Below are positions 32,125 to 40,620 of a stretch of 64,000 nt of DNA, piece after piece. Made by a program: the position numbers and the translations under genes. Position 1 is the first letter of the stretch. Every line of letters begins with the position of its first letter. Below the pieces are notes generated by a model. It searched no databases. It was not told where the DNA came from and saw only the letters and a program-made list of their open reading frames with translations. The stretch comes from Nonomuraea gerenzanensis (GTDB taxonomy: Bacteria; Actinomycetota; Actinomycetes; Streptosporangiales; Streptosporangiaceae): NCBI RefSeq assembly GCF_020215645.1, contig NZ_CP084058.1, positions 1,612,001 to 1,676,000 on the forward strand, in the 5' to 3' direction.

Positions 32125-32520
32125 ATGAAGCATCGAGGAGCGGTGATCCTCCTGGCCCTGGCGGTGGCGGCGGCCGGGGTCATGTCGGTGGAGCTGGTGC
32201 GGGCGGCCGACGAGGAGCTCGACCTGGGCGGCCCCGTCGTGGTCTCGCCGTCGTCCTCGCCCGGCAGCGCCAGCGCGTCCAGATCCGTGCGTGAGGGTGA
32301 CGCGGGCGCGCCGGAGGACGGGGCCACGTCCGAGCCCCCGCCCCAGGCGGAGGCGTCACCGAGCGCCACTCCGACGGTGAGCGGGGAGCCGGTCAGGAGC
32401 GAGCGGCCGACGCCGCGCAAGACCAAGGCCGAGCCGGTCAAGCCGCCTTCTCCCCGGCCTGGGGGTGGCGGTGACGACGATGACGACGATGATGGTGGCG
32501 ACGATGACGGCGACGACTGA
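32125..32520 (+). CDS. Secreted or membrane-anchored protein with poly-Asp/Gly tail
   Basis: A 131-residue product. The N-terminal hydrophobic segment (MKHRGAVILLALAVAAAGV) is followed by a Pro/Ser/Thr-rich low-complexity region and a terminal run of Asp and Gly (roughly the last 22 residues). The acid tail could bind divalent cations or polycationic surface material. No family is recognised. The next gene, a sensor kinase, begins 12 bp after the stop, so this may be the sensed or regulated partner of the two-component system. ATG 32125 is chosen because the in-frame upstream sequence has no signal-like content. Confidence 0.65.
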   Translation: MKHRGAVILLALAVAAAGVMSVELVRAADEELDLGGPVVVSPSSSPGSASASRSVREGDAGAPEDGATSEPPPQAEASPSATPTVSGEPVRSERPTPRKTKAEPVKPPSPRPGGGGDDDDDDDGGDDDGDD

Positions 32521-32532
32521 TGGGGAGATCGC

Positions 32533-33942
32533 ATGCGGCTCAGCGCCCGTGCCCGGATCGTGGGCTGGATGCTCGTCGTCGTCGGCATCGCTCTGACCGT
32601 CGCCGTCTCCGTGACCTGGTCCACCCTGCTCACCCGCCTCGACCACCGGATGGACCTCGAGTTGGGCAACGAGGTCGAGAAGCTGCGGCGCTACGCCGCC
32701 ACCGCGCACGACCTGCAGTCGGGGCAGCCCTTCACCGACGTCGAGGACCTGCTGATCGGCTACCTCCAGCTCAACGCGCCCGACCGGTGGGAGACCTTCT
32801 TCAGCATCCTCGACGGCAAGGCCCACAAGATCACCGCGATCCCGCCGCCCGTGCAGCTCGACACCGACGAGAAGCTCGTCGCGCGGATGGCCATGGCGAC
32901 CAGGGTCGAGCGGCACGAGATGGAGACCAGCAAGGGAACGGTCCACTACGCGGTGATCCCGGTGAGCGTGTCCGGCGACCCCCGGCGCGGGCACTTCGTC
33001 GTGGCGCACTTCTACGACCTCAACCGTGACGACATCGTCGACGCGGTGGGCGTGCTCGGGCTGTCCGCGCTGGCGGCGATGGGGCTGGCCGGGGCGGCCG
33101 GGTGGTTCGTGGCGGGGCAGGTGCTGGCGCCGGTGCGGCTCGTCCGCCAGACGGCCGAGCAGATCAGCGACTCCAGCGACCTGACCCGCCGCCTCGACGT
33201 GCCCGGCGACGACGACGTGGCGGCGCTGGCGTCGACGTTCAACCACATGCTCGACCGGCTCGAGCAGGCCTTCGTCGTGCAACGCCACTTCATGGACGAC
33301 GCCGGCCACGAGCTGCGCACCCCGATCACGGTCGTCCGCGGCCACCTGGAGCTGATGAGCGACGACCCCGACGACCGGGCCGAGACCCTCGCCCTGGTCA
33401 CCGACGAGCTCGACCGGATGAACCGCATCGTCGACGACCTGCTCACCCTCGCCAAGTCGGAGCAGCCGGGCTTCCTGGCGCTCGACAACGTGGAGCTGGC
33501 CGACCTCACGGTCAGCGTGGTCGCCAAGGCGCGGGCGCTGGGCGATCGCCAGTGGCGGGTCGACGAGGTGGCCGAGGCGCGGCTGCCCGCCGACCGCCAC
33601 CGCCTCACGCAGGCGCTCATGCAGCTCGTGGCCAACGCGGTGCGCCACACCGCCGACGGCGACCTGATCGCCGTCGGCTCCGCCGTGCGTGACGGGCGGG
33701 TCGAGCTGTGGGTACGCGACAGCGGCCCCGGGGTGGCCCCGGCCGAGCGCGAGCGGATCTTCGGGCGGTTCGTGCGGGGCGCCGGGCGCACCGGGGCCCA
33801 CGACGGGGCCGGGCTCGGCCTGGCCATCGTCAGATCTATCGCCCAAGCCCATGGAGGCACTGTGACGGTGACGGAGGCCCCGGGAGGAGGGGCCTGCTTT
33901 GTCATGTCTCTTCCGCTGTGGGAGCTGTGGAGGCTGAAGTGA
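32533..33942 (+). CDS. Two-component sensor histidine kinase (OmpR-system type)
   Basis: A 469-residue kinase with TM1 (about 10-32), an extracytoplasmic sensor loop of about 130 residues and TM2 (about 170-190). HAMP (VLAPVRLVRQTAEQIS...) and HisKA with H259 in DDAGHELRTP follow, then HATPase_c with the N box QLVANAVRHT, G1 VRDSGPGV and G2 GAGLGLAIV. It phosphorylates the response regulator encoded immediately downstream, whose GTG start overlaps its stop by 4 bp. The signal is unknown. Confidence 0.93.
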   Translation: MRLSARARIVGWMLVVVGIALTVAVSVTWSTLLTRLDHRMDLELGNEVEKLRRYAATAHDLQSGQPFTDVEDLLIGYLQLNAPDRWETFFSILDGKAHKITAIPPPVQLDTDEKLVARMAMATRVERHEMETSKGTVHYAVIPVSVSGDPRRGHFVVAHFYDLNRDDIVDAVGVLGLSALAAMGLAGAAGWFVAGQVLAPVRLVRQTAEQISDSSDLTRRLDVPGDDDVAALASTFNHMLDRLEQAFVVQRHFMDDAGHELRTPITVVRGHLELMSDDPDDRAETLALVTDELDRMNRIVDDLLTLAKSEQPGFLALDNVELADLTVSVVAKARALGDRQWRVDEVAEARLPADRHRLTQALMQLVANAVRHTADGDLIAVGSAVRDGRVELWVRDSGPGVAPAERERIFGRFVRGAGRTGAHDGAGLGLAIVRSIAQAHGGTVTVTEAPGGGACFVMSLPLWELWRLK

Positions 33943-34601
33943 ACCGGATTCTGATCGCCGAGGACGAAGCCAGGATCGCCTCCTTCGTGGAGAAGGGGCT
34001 GCGGGCCAACGGCTTCGTGACGGCCGTGGTGGGAGACGGGGTGGCGGCGTACGACCTGGCCAGCGCGGGCGGCTTCGACCTGCTCATCCTGGACATCGGG
34101 CTGCCGTTGAGCGACGGGTTCACGGTGCTGCGGCGGCTGCGTGAGGCCATGGTGACCCTTCCTGTGATCATTCTTACGGCCCGTGACAGCGTGAGCGACA
34201 CGGTGGCGGGGCTGGAGGGCGGCGCCGACGACTACATCGCCAAGCCCTTCGCCTTCGAGGAGCTGCTGGCCAGGGTGCGGCTGCGGCTGCGGGCCGACCG
34301 CACGCCCGAGGTGACCGTGCTGCGGGTGGCGGACCTGTCGCTCGACCTGCGCACCCGGCGGGTGTACGTCGGGGACCGGGCGGTGGACCTGTCGACCAGG
34401 GAGTTCGCCCTGGCGGAGATCTTCTGCCGCCACCCCGACCAGGTGCTGACGCGTGAGCAGCTGCTCAGCCACGTGTGGGGGTTCGACTTCGACCCCGGCT
34501 CCAACGTGGTGGACGTCTACGTCCGCTACCTGCGCCGCAAGATCGGGGCCGACCGGATCGAGACCGTCCGGGGCACCGGCTACCGCATGAGAGTCGCCTA
34601 A
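33939..34601 (+). CDS. OmpR/PhoB-family response regulator
   Basis: A 220-residue regulator. The receiver domain has the acidic pair in LIAEDEA, phospho-acceptor D52 (LLILDIGLP), Thr in ILTARD and Lys in YIAKPFAF. The winged-helix C-terminal domain contains LTREQLLSHVWG and VVDVYVRYLRRKIG. The GTG at 33939 overlaps the kinase stop (GTGA), so kinase and regulator are coupled. Likely targets are the neighbouring secreted protein, DUF4956 and VTC genes, but no operator is evident. Confidence 0.93.
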   Translation: MNRILIAEDEARIASFVEKGLRANGFVTAVVGDGVAAYDLASAGGFDLLILDIGLPLSDGFTVLRRLREAMVTLPVIILTARDSVSDTVAGLEGGADDYIAKPFAFEELLARVRLRLRADRTPEVTVLRVADLSLDLRTRRVYVGDRAVDLSTREFALAEIFCRHPDQVLTREQLLSHVWGFDFDPGSNVVDVYVRYLRRKIGADRIETVRGTGYRMRVA

Positions 34602-34671
34602 TCGTCAGCTCACCGCCCCTTCACCCCCCACCACCAAGCTGTTCATCAGGAACACTGCGGAAGGAGCGGTT

Positions 34672-35229
34672 GTGATCACCGGACTGGCGATGGACCTCGG
34701 GGCGATCGTCCTGCTTGCCTACGGCCTCTACTACCGGCGCCACCATCGGCGCGACCTGCTGTTCGCCTACATCGCGCTCAACGTGGGCATCTTCGCGGTC
34801 GTGTCGCTGCTGCTGGTCCAGCGGGTCGACATCGCCGTCGGGTTCGGATTGTTCGGTGTGTTGTCCATCATCCGGCTCAGATCCAGCGAGATCACCCAGC
34901 AGGAGATCGCCTACTACTTCGTGGCGATCGTGCTCGGCCTGGTCAACGGCATCGCCGCCGCCTGGCCGATGACGGCGCTCCTGCTCAACGGGGTGCTGCT
35001 GGCGGTCATGTACCTCGCCGACCACCCCGGCCTGCTCGGGCGGACCAGGCACCAGGTGGTGACGCTGGACGTGGTGCACGCCGACCCGGAGGCGCTGCGG
35101 GTGGACCTGGAGAGCCGGTTGCGGGCGCGGGTGCTGCAGTGCGAGGTCACGCAGGTGGACTACGTACGGGATGTGACGGTGGTGGACGTGCGCTACGTGG
35201 CGCCGACCGCGCGGGTCGGTGTGCGGTGA
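34672..35229 (+). CDS. DUF4956 membrane protein
   Basis: A 185-residue protein with four to five membrane segments in its first 125 residues and a cytoplasmic beta-alpha domain after them. The stretch GFGLFGVLSIIRLRSSEITQ is the DUF4956 hallmark, and the C-terminal VDYVRDVTVVDVRY is typical. These proteins co-occur with VTC-domain polyphosphate polymerases and CotH-like kinases in bacteria, matching the VTC gene 114 bp downstream. The molecular role is unknown. GTG 34672 follows GGAAGGAGCGG. Confidence 0.85.
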   Translation: MITGLAMDLGAIVLLAYGLYYRRHHRRDLLFAYIALNVGIFAVVSLLLVQRVDIAVGFGLFGVLSIIRLRSSEITQQEIAYYFVAIVLGLVNGIAAAWPMTALLLNGVLLAVMYLADHPGLLGRTRHQVVTLDVVHADPEALRVDLESRLRARVLQCEVTQVDYVRDVTVVDVRYVAPTARVGVR

Positions 35230-35265
35230 AGCGGCGGTCGCCGCAGGTGCGGATGCCCGCGCCGC

Positions 35266-35337
35266 GGTGGTGGGCGGGCACGCGGGGATGGGCGGGCACG
35301 CGGGGATGGGCAGGCGCGCGGGGATGGGCAGGCAGGG
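35266..35337. repeat. Short 18-bp tandem repeat upstream of the VTC gene
   Basis: The unit gggcgggcacgcggggat occurs twice exactly, then once with two changes and once degenerate, ending just before the GTG of the VTC gene. It occupies the spacer that would hold the ribosome binding site, so copy-number change could affect translation of that gene. Confidence 0.7.
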
Positions 35338-35343
35338 GGCCGC

Positions 35344-36180
35344 GTGGCTGAGCCGTACGCGAACGCGTTGCTCGCGGGGGTCGCCGCCGCGGTGCCGGCG
35401 GTCGGCCTGGAGGACGTGCCGGAGCTGCTGAGCCGGGTCGACTGCAAGTACCTCGTCACCGCCTCCACCATGGCCCGGCTCGCGGCGGAGCTGGGCGACC
35501 GCTTCCTCGCCCTGCGGATCGAAGGCCGGCGGCAGTTCCGCTACACCTCCACCTACTTCGACACCCCCGGCCTGCTCACCTACCACCAGCACCGGCAGGA
35601 CCGGCGGCGCAGGTTCAAGCTCCGCACGCGCACCTACCTCGACGGGGGCGGCCAGTGGCTGGAGCTCAAGCTCAGCGGCGCGCGGGGCGGCACCGACAAG
35701 CACCGCATGCCCTACGACGGCGTGCCCGGTGACACGCTCACCAGCCAGGCGCTGGACTTCGTCCGCGACACGCTGCTCAGCGAGCTGCGCCTCATCGCCC
35801 CCGAGACGCTGCAGCCGGTGCTGGCCACCGACTACAAACGCGTGACGCTCGTCGACCGCTCCGGCACGGCCCGGGTGACCTGCGACACCGGGCTGGTGTT
35901 CCGCGACGGGGCGCGGAGCACTCCGGCTCGCGGGGATCTGGTGCTGCTGGAGTCGAAGTCGGTGGATGGGAAGGCGGTGGTCGACAAGGTGTTGCGGGGG
36001 TTGGGGGTGCGGCCGGTGAGTGTGAGCAAGTACTGCCTGGCGGTCGCTGCTCTCCGGGAGTTGCCGGCTAATCGGTGGCATCCGGTTTTGCAGCGGTATC
36101 TCACGCATGGGGTGAGGGCGCGGGGGGCTCGGTCCGTTGCTTCGGATCACGCCGCGGGAGGGGAAATTCGCCTGTCATGA
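35344..36180 (+). CDS. VTC-domain polyphosphate polymerase-like protein
   Basis: A 278-residue VTC domain protein of the CYTH/TTM superfamily, related to the catalytic core of the eukaryotic vacuolar polyphosphate polymerase. The basic, tunnel-lining pattern is visible: SRVDCKYLV, then FRYTSTYFDT, RRRRFKLRTRTYL, WLELKLSG, LVLLESKSVDG and SVSKYCL. No SPX or membrane domain is attached. Next to DUF4956 and the two-component system it probably works at the membrane on a phosphate polymer or a related nucleotide substrate. The start is GTG 35344. Confidence 0.85.
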   Translation: MAEPYANALLAGVAAAVPAVGLEDVPELLSRVDCKYLVTASTMARLAAELGDRFLALRIEGRRQFRYTSTYFDTPGLLTYHQHRQDRRRRFKLRTRTYLDGGGQWLELKLSGARGGTDKHRMPYDGVPGDTLTSQALDFVRDTLLSELRLIAPETLQPVLATDYKRVTLVDRSGTARVTCDTGLVFRDGARSTPARGDLVLLESKSVDGKAVVDKVLRGLGVRPVSVSKYCLAVAALRELPANRWHPVLQRYLTHGVRARGARSVASDHAAGGEIRLS

Positions 36181-36496
36181 GGGGGGAAGATCGCATCGGA
36201 TTGTGGGATTCGGGGGACTTGGAGGTGGTCTCCTGGTCATAGTGGATGTTGTGTTTCAGGTGTGGAGGTCGGGCCGCATGGGGGTGCGGGTGTGATGCGT
36301 CGTGAGTGTGTCGAGGTCGTCGGCCTGGTTGGGAGGCTGTCGGTGACAGCGCTGTCGGTCTGTGCTGGTGCGGTTGCTGGACGTGGTTCGGTTGGTTGTT
36401 GAGGGCTGCGGTCGTGGCTGTATGCGACTATCCGCGGGTGATGGGTCGAGTTGGTCGCTTAGGTGGTTGTCGCCCTTAGCGCAGAGCGGGGGCTGC

Positions 36497-36588
36497 CGGT
36501 TGGCGTGATGGGGCCCGGCGCGTCGGTGTGGCGGTTGGCGTGACGGGGCTGGGCGCGTCGGTGTGGCGGTTGGCGTGACGGGGTTGAG
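36497..36588. repeat. 35-bp tandem repeat, about 2.6 copies
   Basis: Copies start at 36497, 36532 and 36567. The unit begins cggttggcgtgacgggg and ends gcgcgtcggtgtgg. The second copy differs from the first at three positions near the middle, and the third is cut after about 22 bp. No coding or CRISPR-like organisation (no spacers) is present. Confidence 0.8.
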
Positions 36589-36676
36589 TGCACTGCTGGT
36601 CGGCTGGTGCTGGCGGGAGGGGGCGTTCGTGGCTTGCGTGGTCATTGGTGGCGGCCGGAGCTGGGAAGTGCGGCGA

Positions 36677-36705
36677 TTGACACAGTTATAGCTAACCGCT
36701 ATCTA
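36677..36705 (+). promoter_or_regulatory. Candidate housekeeping promoter for the PBP gene
   Basis: TTGACA at 36677, a 17-bp spacer, then TATCTA at 36700. The -35 is perfect and the -10 is weak, in the only AT-rich patch of this region (ttatagctaaccgctatcta). It lies about 140 bp upstream of the gene. Confidence 0.45.
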
Positions 36706-36847
36706 TTGGCTAGCTGTTAGGGGGAGGGTGTGGCGCGCAGTGCTGGCGATGCTCGTCGAAGGGCCGTCGAGAGGGCGGCAGGTTCGTCATGGTGAGTGAG
36801 CCAGGGTGCTCCCTTCGTGACGATGACGTCGTGGGCCGTGTCGCCGG

Positions 36848-39460
36848 ATGAATGGGCAAGGATCCGTGAGTAACAGCAGTGGCTATGGGCCGGAGCCGAC
36901 CGGTCGCGGACAGGACGGTGAGGGGCGCTCCGGGGCATCGGATCGTCCGAGCAGGCGGCGGCGTTCGGCTCGGGAGGGTGGGGCTGGCTACGGCTCCCCG
37001 AACGAAGGGTCGGGCGGCCTCGCTGGTGCGGCTGGTGGTGCCGGTGGGCCTCGGGCTGGGGGTTCCTCCGGTGGGCTTCGTGCCGAGGGTGCTTCCGGTG
37101 GGTTTGGTGCCGAGGGTGCTTCCGGTGGCCGTCGTGTCGAGGGTGATTCCGGTGGGCGGCGGGCCGGTGGGCGGTCGGGTGGATCTCGTGGGCTTCGCGC
37201 CAGTGGCAGCGCTGATGGGGTTGGCCGGTCGAGCGCTGATGACGGTTCCCCAGGAGCTGGCGGGCGTGGTGGCGGTGGGCGTTTTCGGTGGGATGGGGGG
37301 CATGCTGGGTGGAAGCGCTTCGTGCCCAGCTGGAAGATGGTGCTCGTCGGGCTGACGGTCCTGGTGGCGGGGCTGTTCGGCATGTTCATGGTGGCGTACG
37401 CCTACACGCCGTTGCCGATGGGCGTGCAGCAGCATGCCACCGAGCAGGGCAGCATCATCTACTACCGCGACGGCAAGACCGAGATCGCCAGGCTGGGCAC
37501 CAAGCGCGAGATCGTCCCCATCTCCAAGGTCCCGCGGCACGTTCAGGACGCGTTCATCGCCGTCGAGAACCGTACGTTCCGTACGGACCCCGGTATCTCG
37601 GTGTCGGGGATCATGCGGGCGGTGTGGAGCACGGTGACGGGCGAGCAGGTTCAGGGTGGTTCGACGATCACGCAGGAGATGGCGCGCGGGTACTACGACG
37701 GGCTGAGCCAGGAGCGGACGGTCACGCGGAAGGTCAAGGAGATCTTCGTGTCCATCCGCGCAGGCAAGGAGCTGTCGAAGGACCAGATCATGGCGACCTA
37801 CCTCAACACGATCTACTTCGGCCGCGGCGCGAACGGTATCCAGGCCGCCGCCCAGGCCTACTTCGACAAGGACGTGGACAAGCTGACGCCGGCCGAGGGC
37901 GCGTACCTGGCGGGCCGGATCCAGAGCCCCGACGCGTTCGACAAGGCTGAGGCGGCGAAGAACTGGGCGCCGACGCGGGAGCGGTTCGACTACGCCGTGC
38001 GTGGCATGGCGATCGTCGATCCGGGGAGGTACGGGCAGTTCGCCCAGACGGCGAAGTTCCCGAAGCTGGCCAGGCTGGACAAGAAGGAGACGCTCAAGGG
38101 CATCAACGGCTACATGGTCGACATCGTCCAGCGGGAGCTGGAGAAACGCGGGATCAGCCGGGAGCGGCTGCGCAAGGAGGGGTTCCGCGTCACGACGACG
38201 TTCGACAAGAAGCTGATGCAGGCCGCGAAGAAGACGGTCGAGAGCAACCTCGCCGCCGTCGGCGACAAGAACATCCACGCCAACCTGGCCACCGTGGACG
38301 CGCGCAACGGCCAGGTGCTCGCCTTCTACAGCGGCCACGACTACCTCAAGAGCTTCACCAACAACGCCTTCGACGCCAACAAGCAGGCCGCGTCGGCCTT
38401 CAAGCCGTACGTGCTGGCCGCCTGGCTGGAGAAGGGGTACAGCCTCAGGAGCTACGTGTCCGGCGACGGGCCGGTCACGCTGCCGGGCACCAAGCCGATC
38501 GGCAACTCGCACGACGTGGGCGCGGCCGTGCAGATCGACCGGGCCACCGCCGAGTCGGTGAACACGGCGTTCGCCACGATGGCGCAGGAGGTCGGGCTGG
38601 AGGAGGTCGCGAAGATCGCCGAGGGGGCCGGGATCGACAAGGACGACCTGGAGCAGGCGATCAGCGACCACGCCTACGGCATGTCCATCGGCGCCGGCCT
38701 GGTCACGCCCGTCGAGCAGGCCACCGGGTACGGCATCTTCGCCAACGGCGGCGTCCACCACGACGCGCACGTGGTGCTGGCGGTCAAGGCGTACACCGGC
38801 AAGACCGTCATGAAGGAGGCCGATCTCTCCAGGACGGTCATCAGCCCCGACACCGCCGCCGACGCCACCTACGCGATGCAGCAGGTGGTCAAGTACGGCA
38901 CCGCCAGGGGCACCGTGCTGCCCGGCGGGCGCCCGATCGCCGGCAAGACCGGCACGAACAACGAGAACAAGGAGGCCTGGTTCGTCGGCTACACCCCGCA
39001 GCTGTCCACGGCCGTCGGGATGTACAAGGAGGTCGCGCAGCTCGACCCGAAGACGAAGAAGGTGCTCAAGGACGAGAACGGCTACGCGCTGAAGAGGGAG
39101 GTCTCCCTGGGCGACATCCAGGGAGCCGACACGCCCACCAAGATCTGGCGCGACTTCATGGCGATCGCGATGGACGGCAAGCCGGTCGAGGAGTTCCCGG
39201 CGCCTGCGTTCGCCGGTGAGCGGCACGATCTGGTGCGGCAGCCGGCGCCCAAGCCGACGCAGGACCCGTCCGAGGACGCCGGTGACGACGCCGGTGACGA
39301 CGCCGGCGCGGATCCGGCCTGCGCCACCGACCCGGCGAGCTGCGGCGGCCCGGACAATGGCGACACCGGTGATGATCCGCTGGGGGACGACTCGGTGAAC
39401 GAGGATTCCGATGGCGCCACCACCATCGACGACGGTGGCCAGCCTTACGCGGGCGGGTAG
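36848..39460 (+). CDS. Class A penicillin-binding protein (PBP1-type) with Gly-rich N-terminal tail
   Basis: An 870-residue bifunctional peptidoglycan glycosyltransferase/transpeptidase. A Gly/Ser/Arg-rich cytoplasmic tail of about 155 residues built of near-repeats (SGG...EGA) precedes one TM (VGLTVLVAGLFGMFMVAYAY). The GT51 domain follows with FIAVENRTFRTDPGIS and QGGSTITQEM, then the transpeptidase with S516 in SAFK, SVNTAF (SxN) and K700 in AGKTGTNNENKE. The C-terminus is an Asp/Gly-rich acidic tail. ATG 36848 has no clear ribosome binding site; GTG 36866 follows AAGGA closely and may be the true start. Confidence 0.93.
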   Translation: MNGQGSVSNSSGYGPEPTGRGQDGEGRSGASDRPSRRRRSAREGGAGYGSPNEGSGGLAGAAGGAGGPRAGGSSGGLRAEGASGGFGAEGASGGRRVEGDSGGRRAGGRSGGSRGLRASGSADGVGRSSADDGSPGAGGRGGGGRFRWDGGHAGWKRFVPSWKMVLVGLTVLVAGLFGMFMVAYAYTPLPMGVQQHATEQGSIIYYRDGKTEIARLGTKREIVPISKVPRHVQDAFIAVENRTFRTDPGISVSGIMRAVWSTVTGEQVQGGSTITQEMARGYYDGLSQERTVTRKVKEIFVSIRAGKELSKDQIMATYLNTIYFGRGANGIQAAAQAYFDKDVDKLTPAEGAYLAGRIQSPDAFDKAEAAKNWAPTRERFDYAVRGMAIVDPGRYGQFAQTAKFPKLARLDKKETLKGINGYMVDIVQRELEKRGISRERLRKEGFRVTTTFDKKLMQAAKKTVESNLAAVGDKNIHANLATVDARNGQVLAFYSGHDYLKSFTNNAFDANKQAASAFKPYVLAAWLEKGYSLRSYVSGDGPVTLPGTKPIGNSHDVGAAVQIDRATAESVNTAFATMAQEVGLEEVAKIAEGAGIDKDDLEQAISDHAYGMSIGAGLVTPVEQATGYGIFANGGVHHDAHVVLAVKAYTGKTVMKEADLSRTVISPDTAADATYAMQQVVKYGTARGTVLPGGRPIAGKTGTNNENKEAWFVGYTPQLSTAVGMYKEVAQLDPKTKKVLKDENGYALKREVSLGDIQGADTPTKIWRDFMAIAMDGKPVEEFPAPAFAGERHDLVRQPAPKPTQDPSEDAGDDAGDDAGADPACATDPASCGGPDNGDTGDDPLGDDSVNEDSDGATTIDDGGQPYAGG

Positions 39461-39526
39461 CCCCCGGGGTCGTGCAGGGTTGGGTGGTCGGTGACTGGAG
39501 TGGCTTTCGGTGGCTGGTGTGATGGA

Positions 39527-40245
39527 AGGCCGAGACGGTGGTGGCGCCGGCGAGGGTCGGCGCCTGGGTCGCGACGGCGAACACCCGCCCGTAGATCGCC
39601 GGGTTCAGCACGAACCCGGCGATCCCCAGCAGCAGCACGAGGGGCACGACGGCGATCGTGTACCGGGCGAAGGCGCCGAGGAGGGCGGAGCAGGCCAGGA
39701 TCCCGAGGGCGCCCGCCAGCAGGGCGTGGGTGGGCAGCCGGTCCGCGATCCGGCCGCCGACGGACAGCCCGATGAACGCGCCGGCGCCGAACAACGTCAG
39801 GACGGCGGGGATCCACACGCCCGGCATGCGGGTGACGTCCGTCAGGAGTGCCGAGAGGTAGTTGAAGGTGATCATGTATGCGGCCGTGCTGAGGAGGGTG
39901 GCGGCGTACACGACCCAGAGGTGGGGGCGGCGCAGGGTGCGCAGCTCGTCCCGCACGCTGGTCCCGCCGCGCGCGCGGGTGGCGGGCAGCGCCACGAGCG
40001 TCAGGAACGCGCCGGCGACCGTGAGGACGGCCACCGCCCAGAAGCCGCCGCGCCAGCCGGTGAAGTAGCTGATCAGCGTGCCGGCCGGGCCGCCGGCCAC
40101 CACGCAGGCGGCGAAGGCCATCTGCGTGGTCACCAGGGTCGTGCGCCGGGGCCAGCGGAGGGTCGCGATGGCCAGGGGCGGGCCGCCGACGACCACGGCG
40201 GCGGCGAACGCCGAGATCAGGGCTCCGGCCGAGGACAGGTGCGGT
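39527..40245 (-). pseudogene. Degraded MFS transporter
   Basis: The readable part matches the middle of a DHA1-type MFS exporter (GGPPLAIATLRWPRRTTL ... PAGTLISYFTGWRGGFWAVAV ... GGRIADRLPTHALL ... FAVATQAPTLAGATTVSAF). It lacks the first helices. The helices expected between RRTTL and the PAGTLI region appear deleted, and it stops resembling the family right after VSAF. It continues as unrelated sequence into the antisense of the PBP gene. An open frame remains, but a functional carrier is unlikely. Confidence 0.7.
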
Positions 40246-40523
40246 GCTGCGAGTCTGCCGGGCGTGTGCGGCGCTGCGAGCCTGTCGAGCGCCGCACGCC
40301 GTACCGCGCGATCTCGGCCCGTCCCAGCTCCAGCAGCTCGGACGGCGGCAGGCCGTCGCGGGACAGGTAGCCGTGCAGGTGCTGGGCGGAAGCGTTGCGC
40401 GGCTCCCCCGCGTCGATCACGGCGACCCTGCGCCGCGCGCGCCCCAGGAGCAGGGCGGCGTTCAGCCCGGTCGCGCCGGCGCCGACGATCGCCACGTCAT
40501 GCCTGTTCATCGCCTCATTCACA
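40217..40523 (-). pseudogene. Truncated NAD(P)/FAD-dependent oxidoreductase (thioredoxin-reductase-like)
   Basis: It starts at GTG 40523 after a strong GGAGGTGATC site and encodes DVAIVGAGATGLNAALLLG with the GxGxxG flavin motif, then DAGEPRNASAQHLHGYLSRDG, typical of a family often found divergent from XRE-cupin regulators. After about 80 residues (IARYGVRR) it diverges and stops; the remaining 200 or so residues are absent. Its 3' part runs into the MFS fragment, so a deletion has joined the two. The intact ribosome binding site implies recent decay. Confidence 0.75.
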
Positions 40524-40620
40524 GCGATCACCTCCGGCGCCGATGGTGTGGCCCGGGGAGCTAGGATGACAACTTCCGTTGCTGTTTCCGCAACAGCACA
40601 AGCCCGCACGGAGGAACGGC

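Larger units (their letters stand above)
36181..36847. other. 667-bp intergenic region upstream of the PBP gene
   Basis: No credible gene is found. The minus strand is open over 36256-36645, but the translation is low-complexity Thr/Pro/Arg reading through a tandem repeat. The region holds that 35-bp repeat and, near its right end, a promoter-like sequence before the penicillin-binding protein gene. Confidence 0.55.

Noticed and set aside
36497..36588. CRISPR array
   Set aside because: The units are head-to-tail with no spacers and no cas genes in the window.
36256..36645. A 129-codon minus-strand frame rich in Thr, Pro, Ser and Arg
   Set aside because: It reads straight through a 35-bp tandem repeat, and its composition is that of the repeat rather than of a protein.
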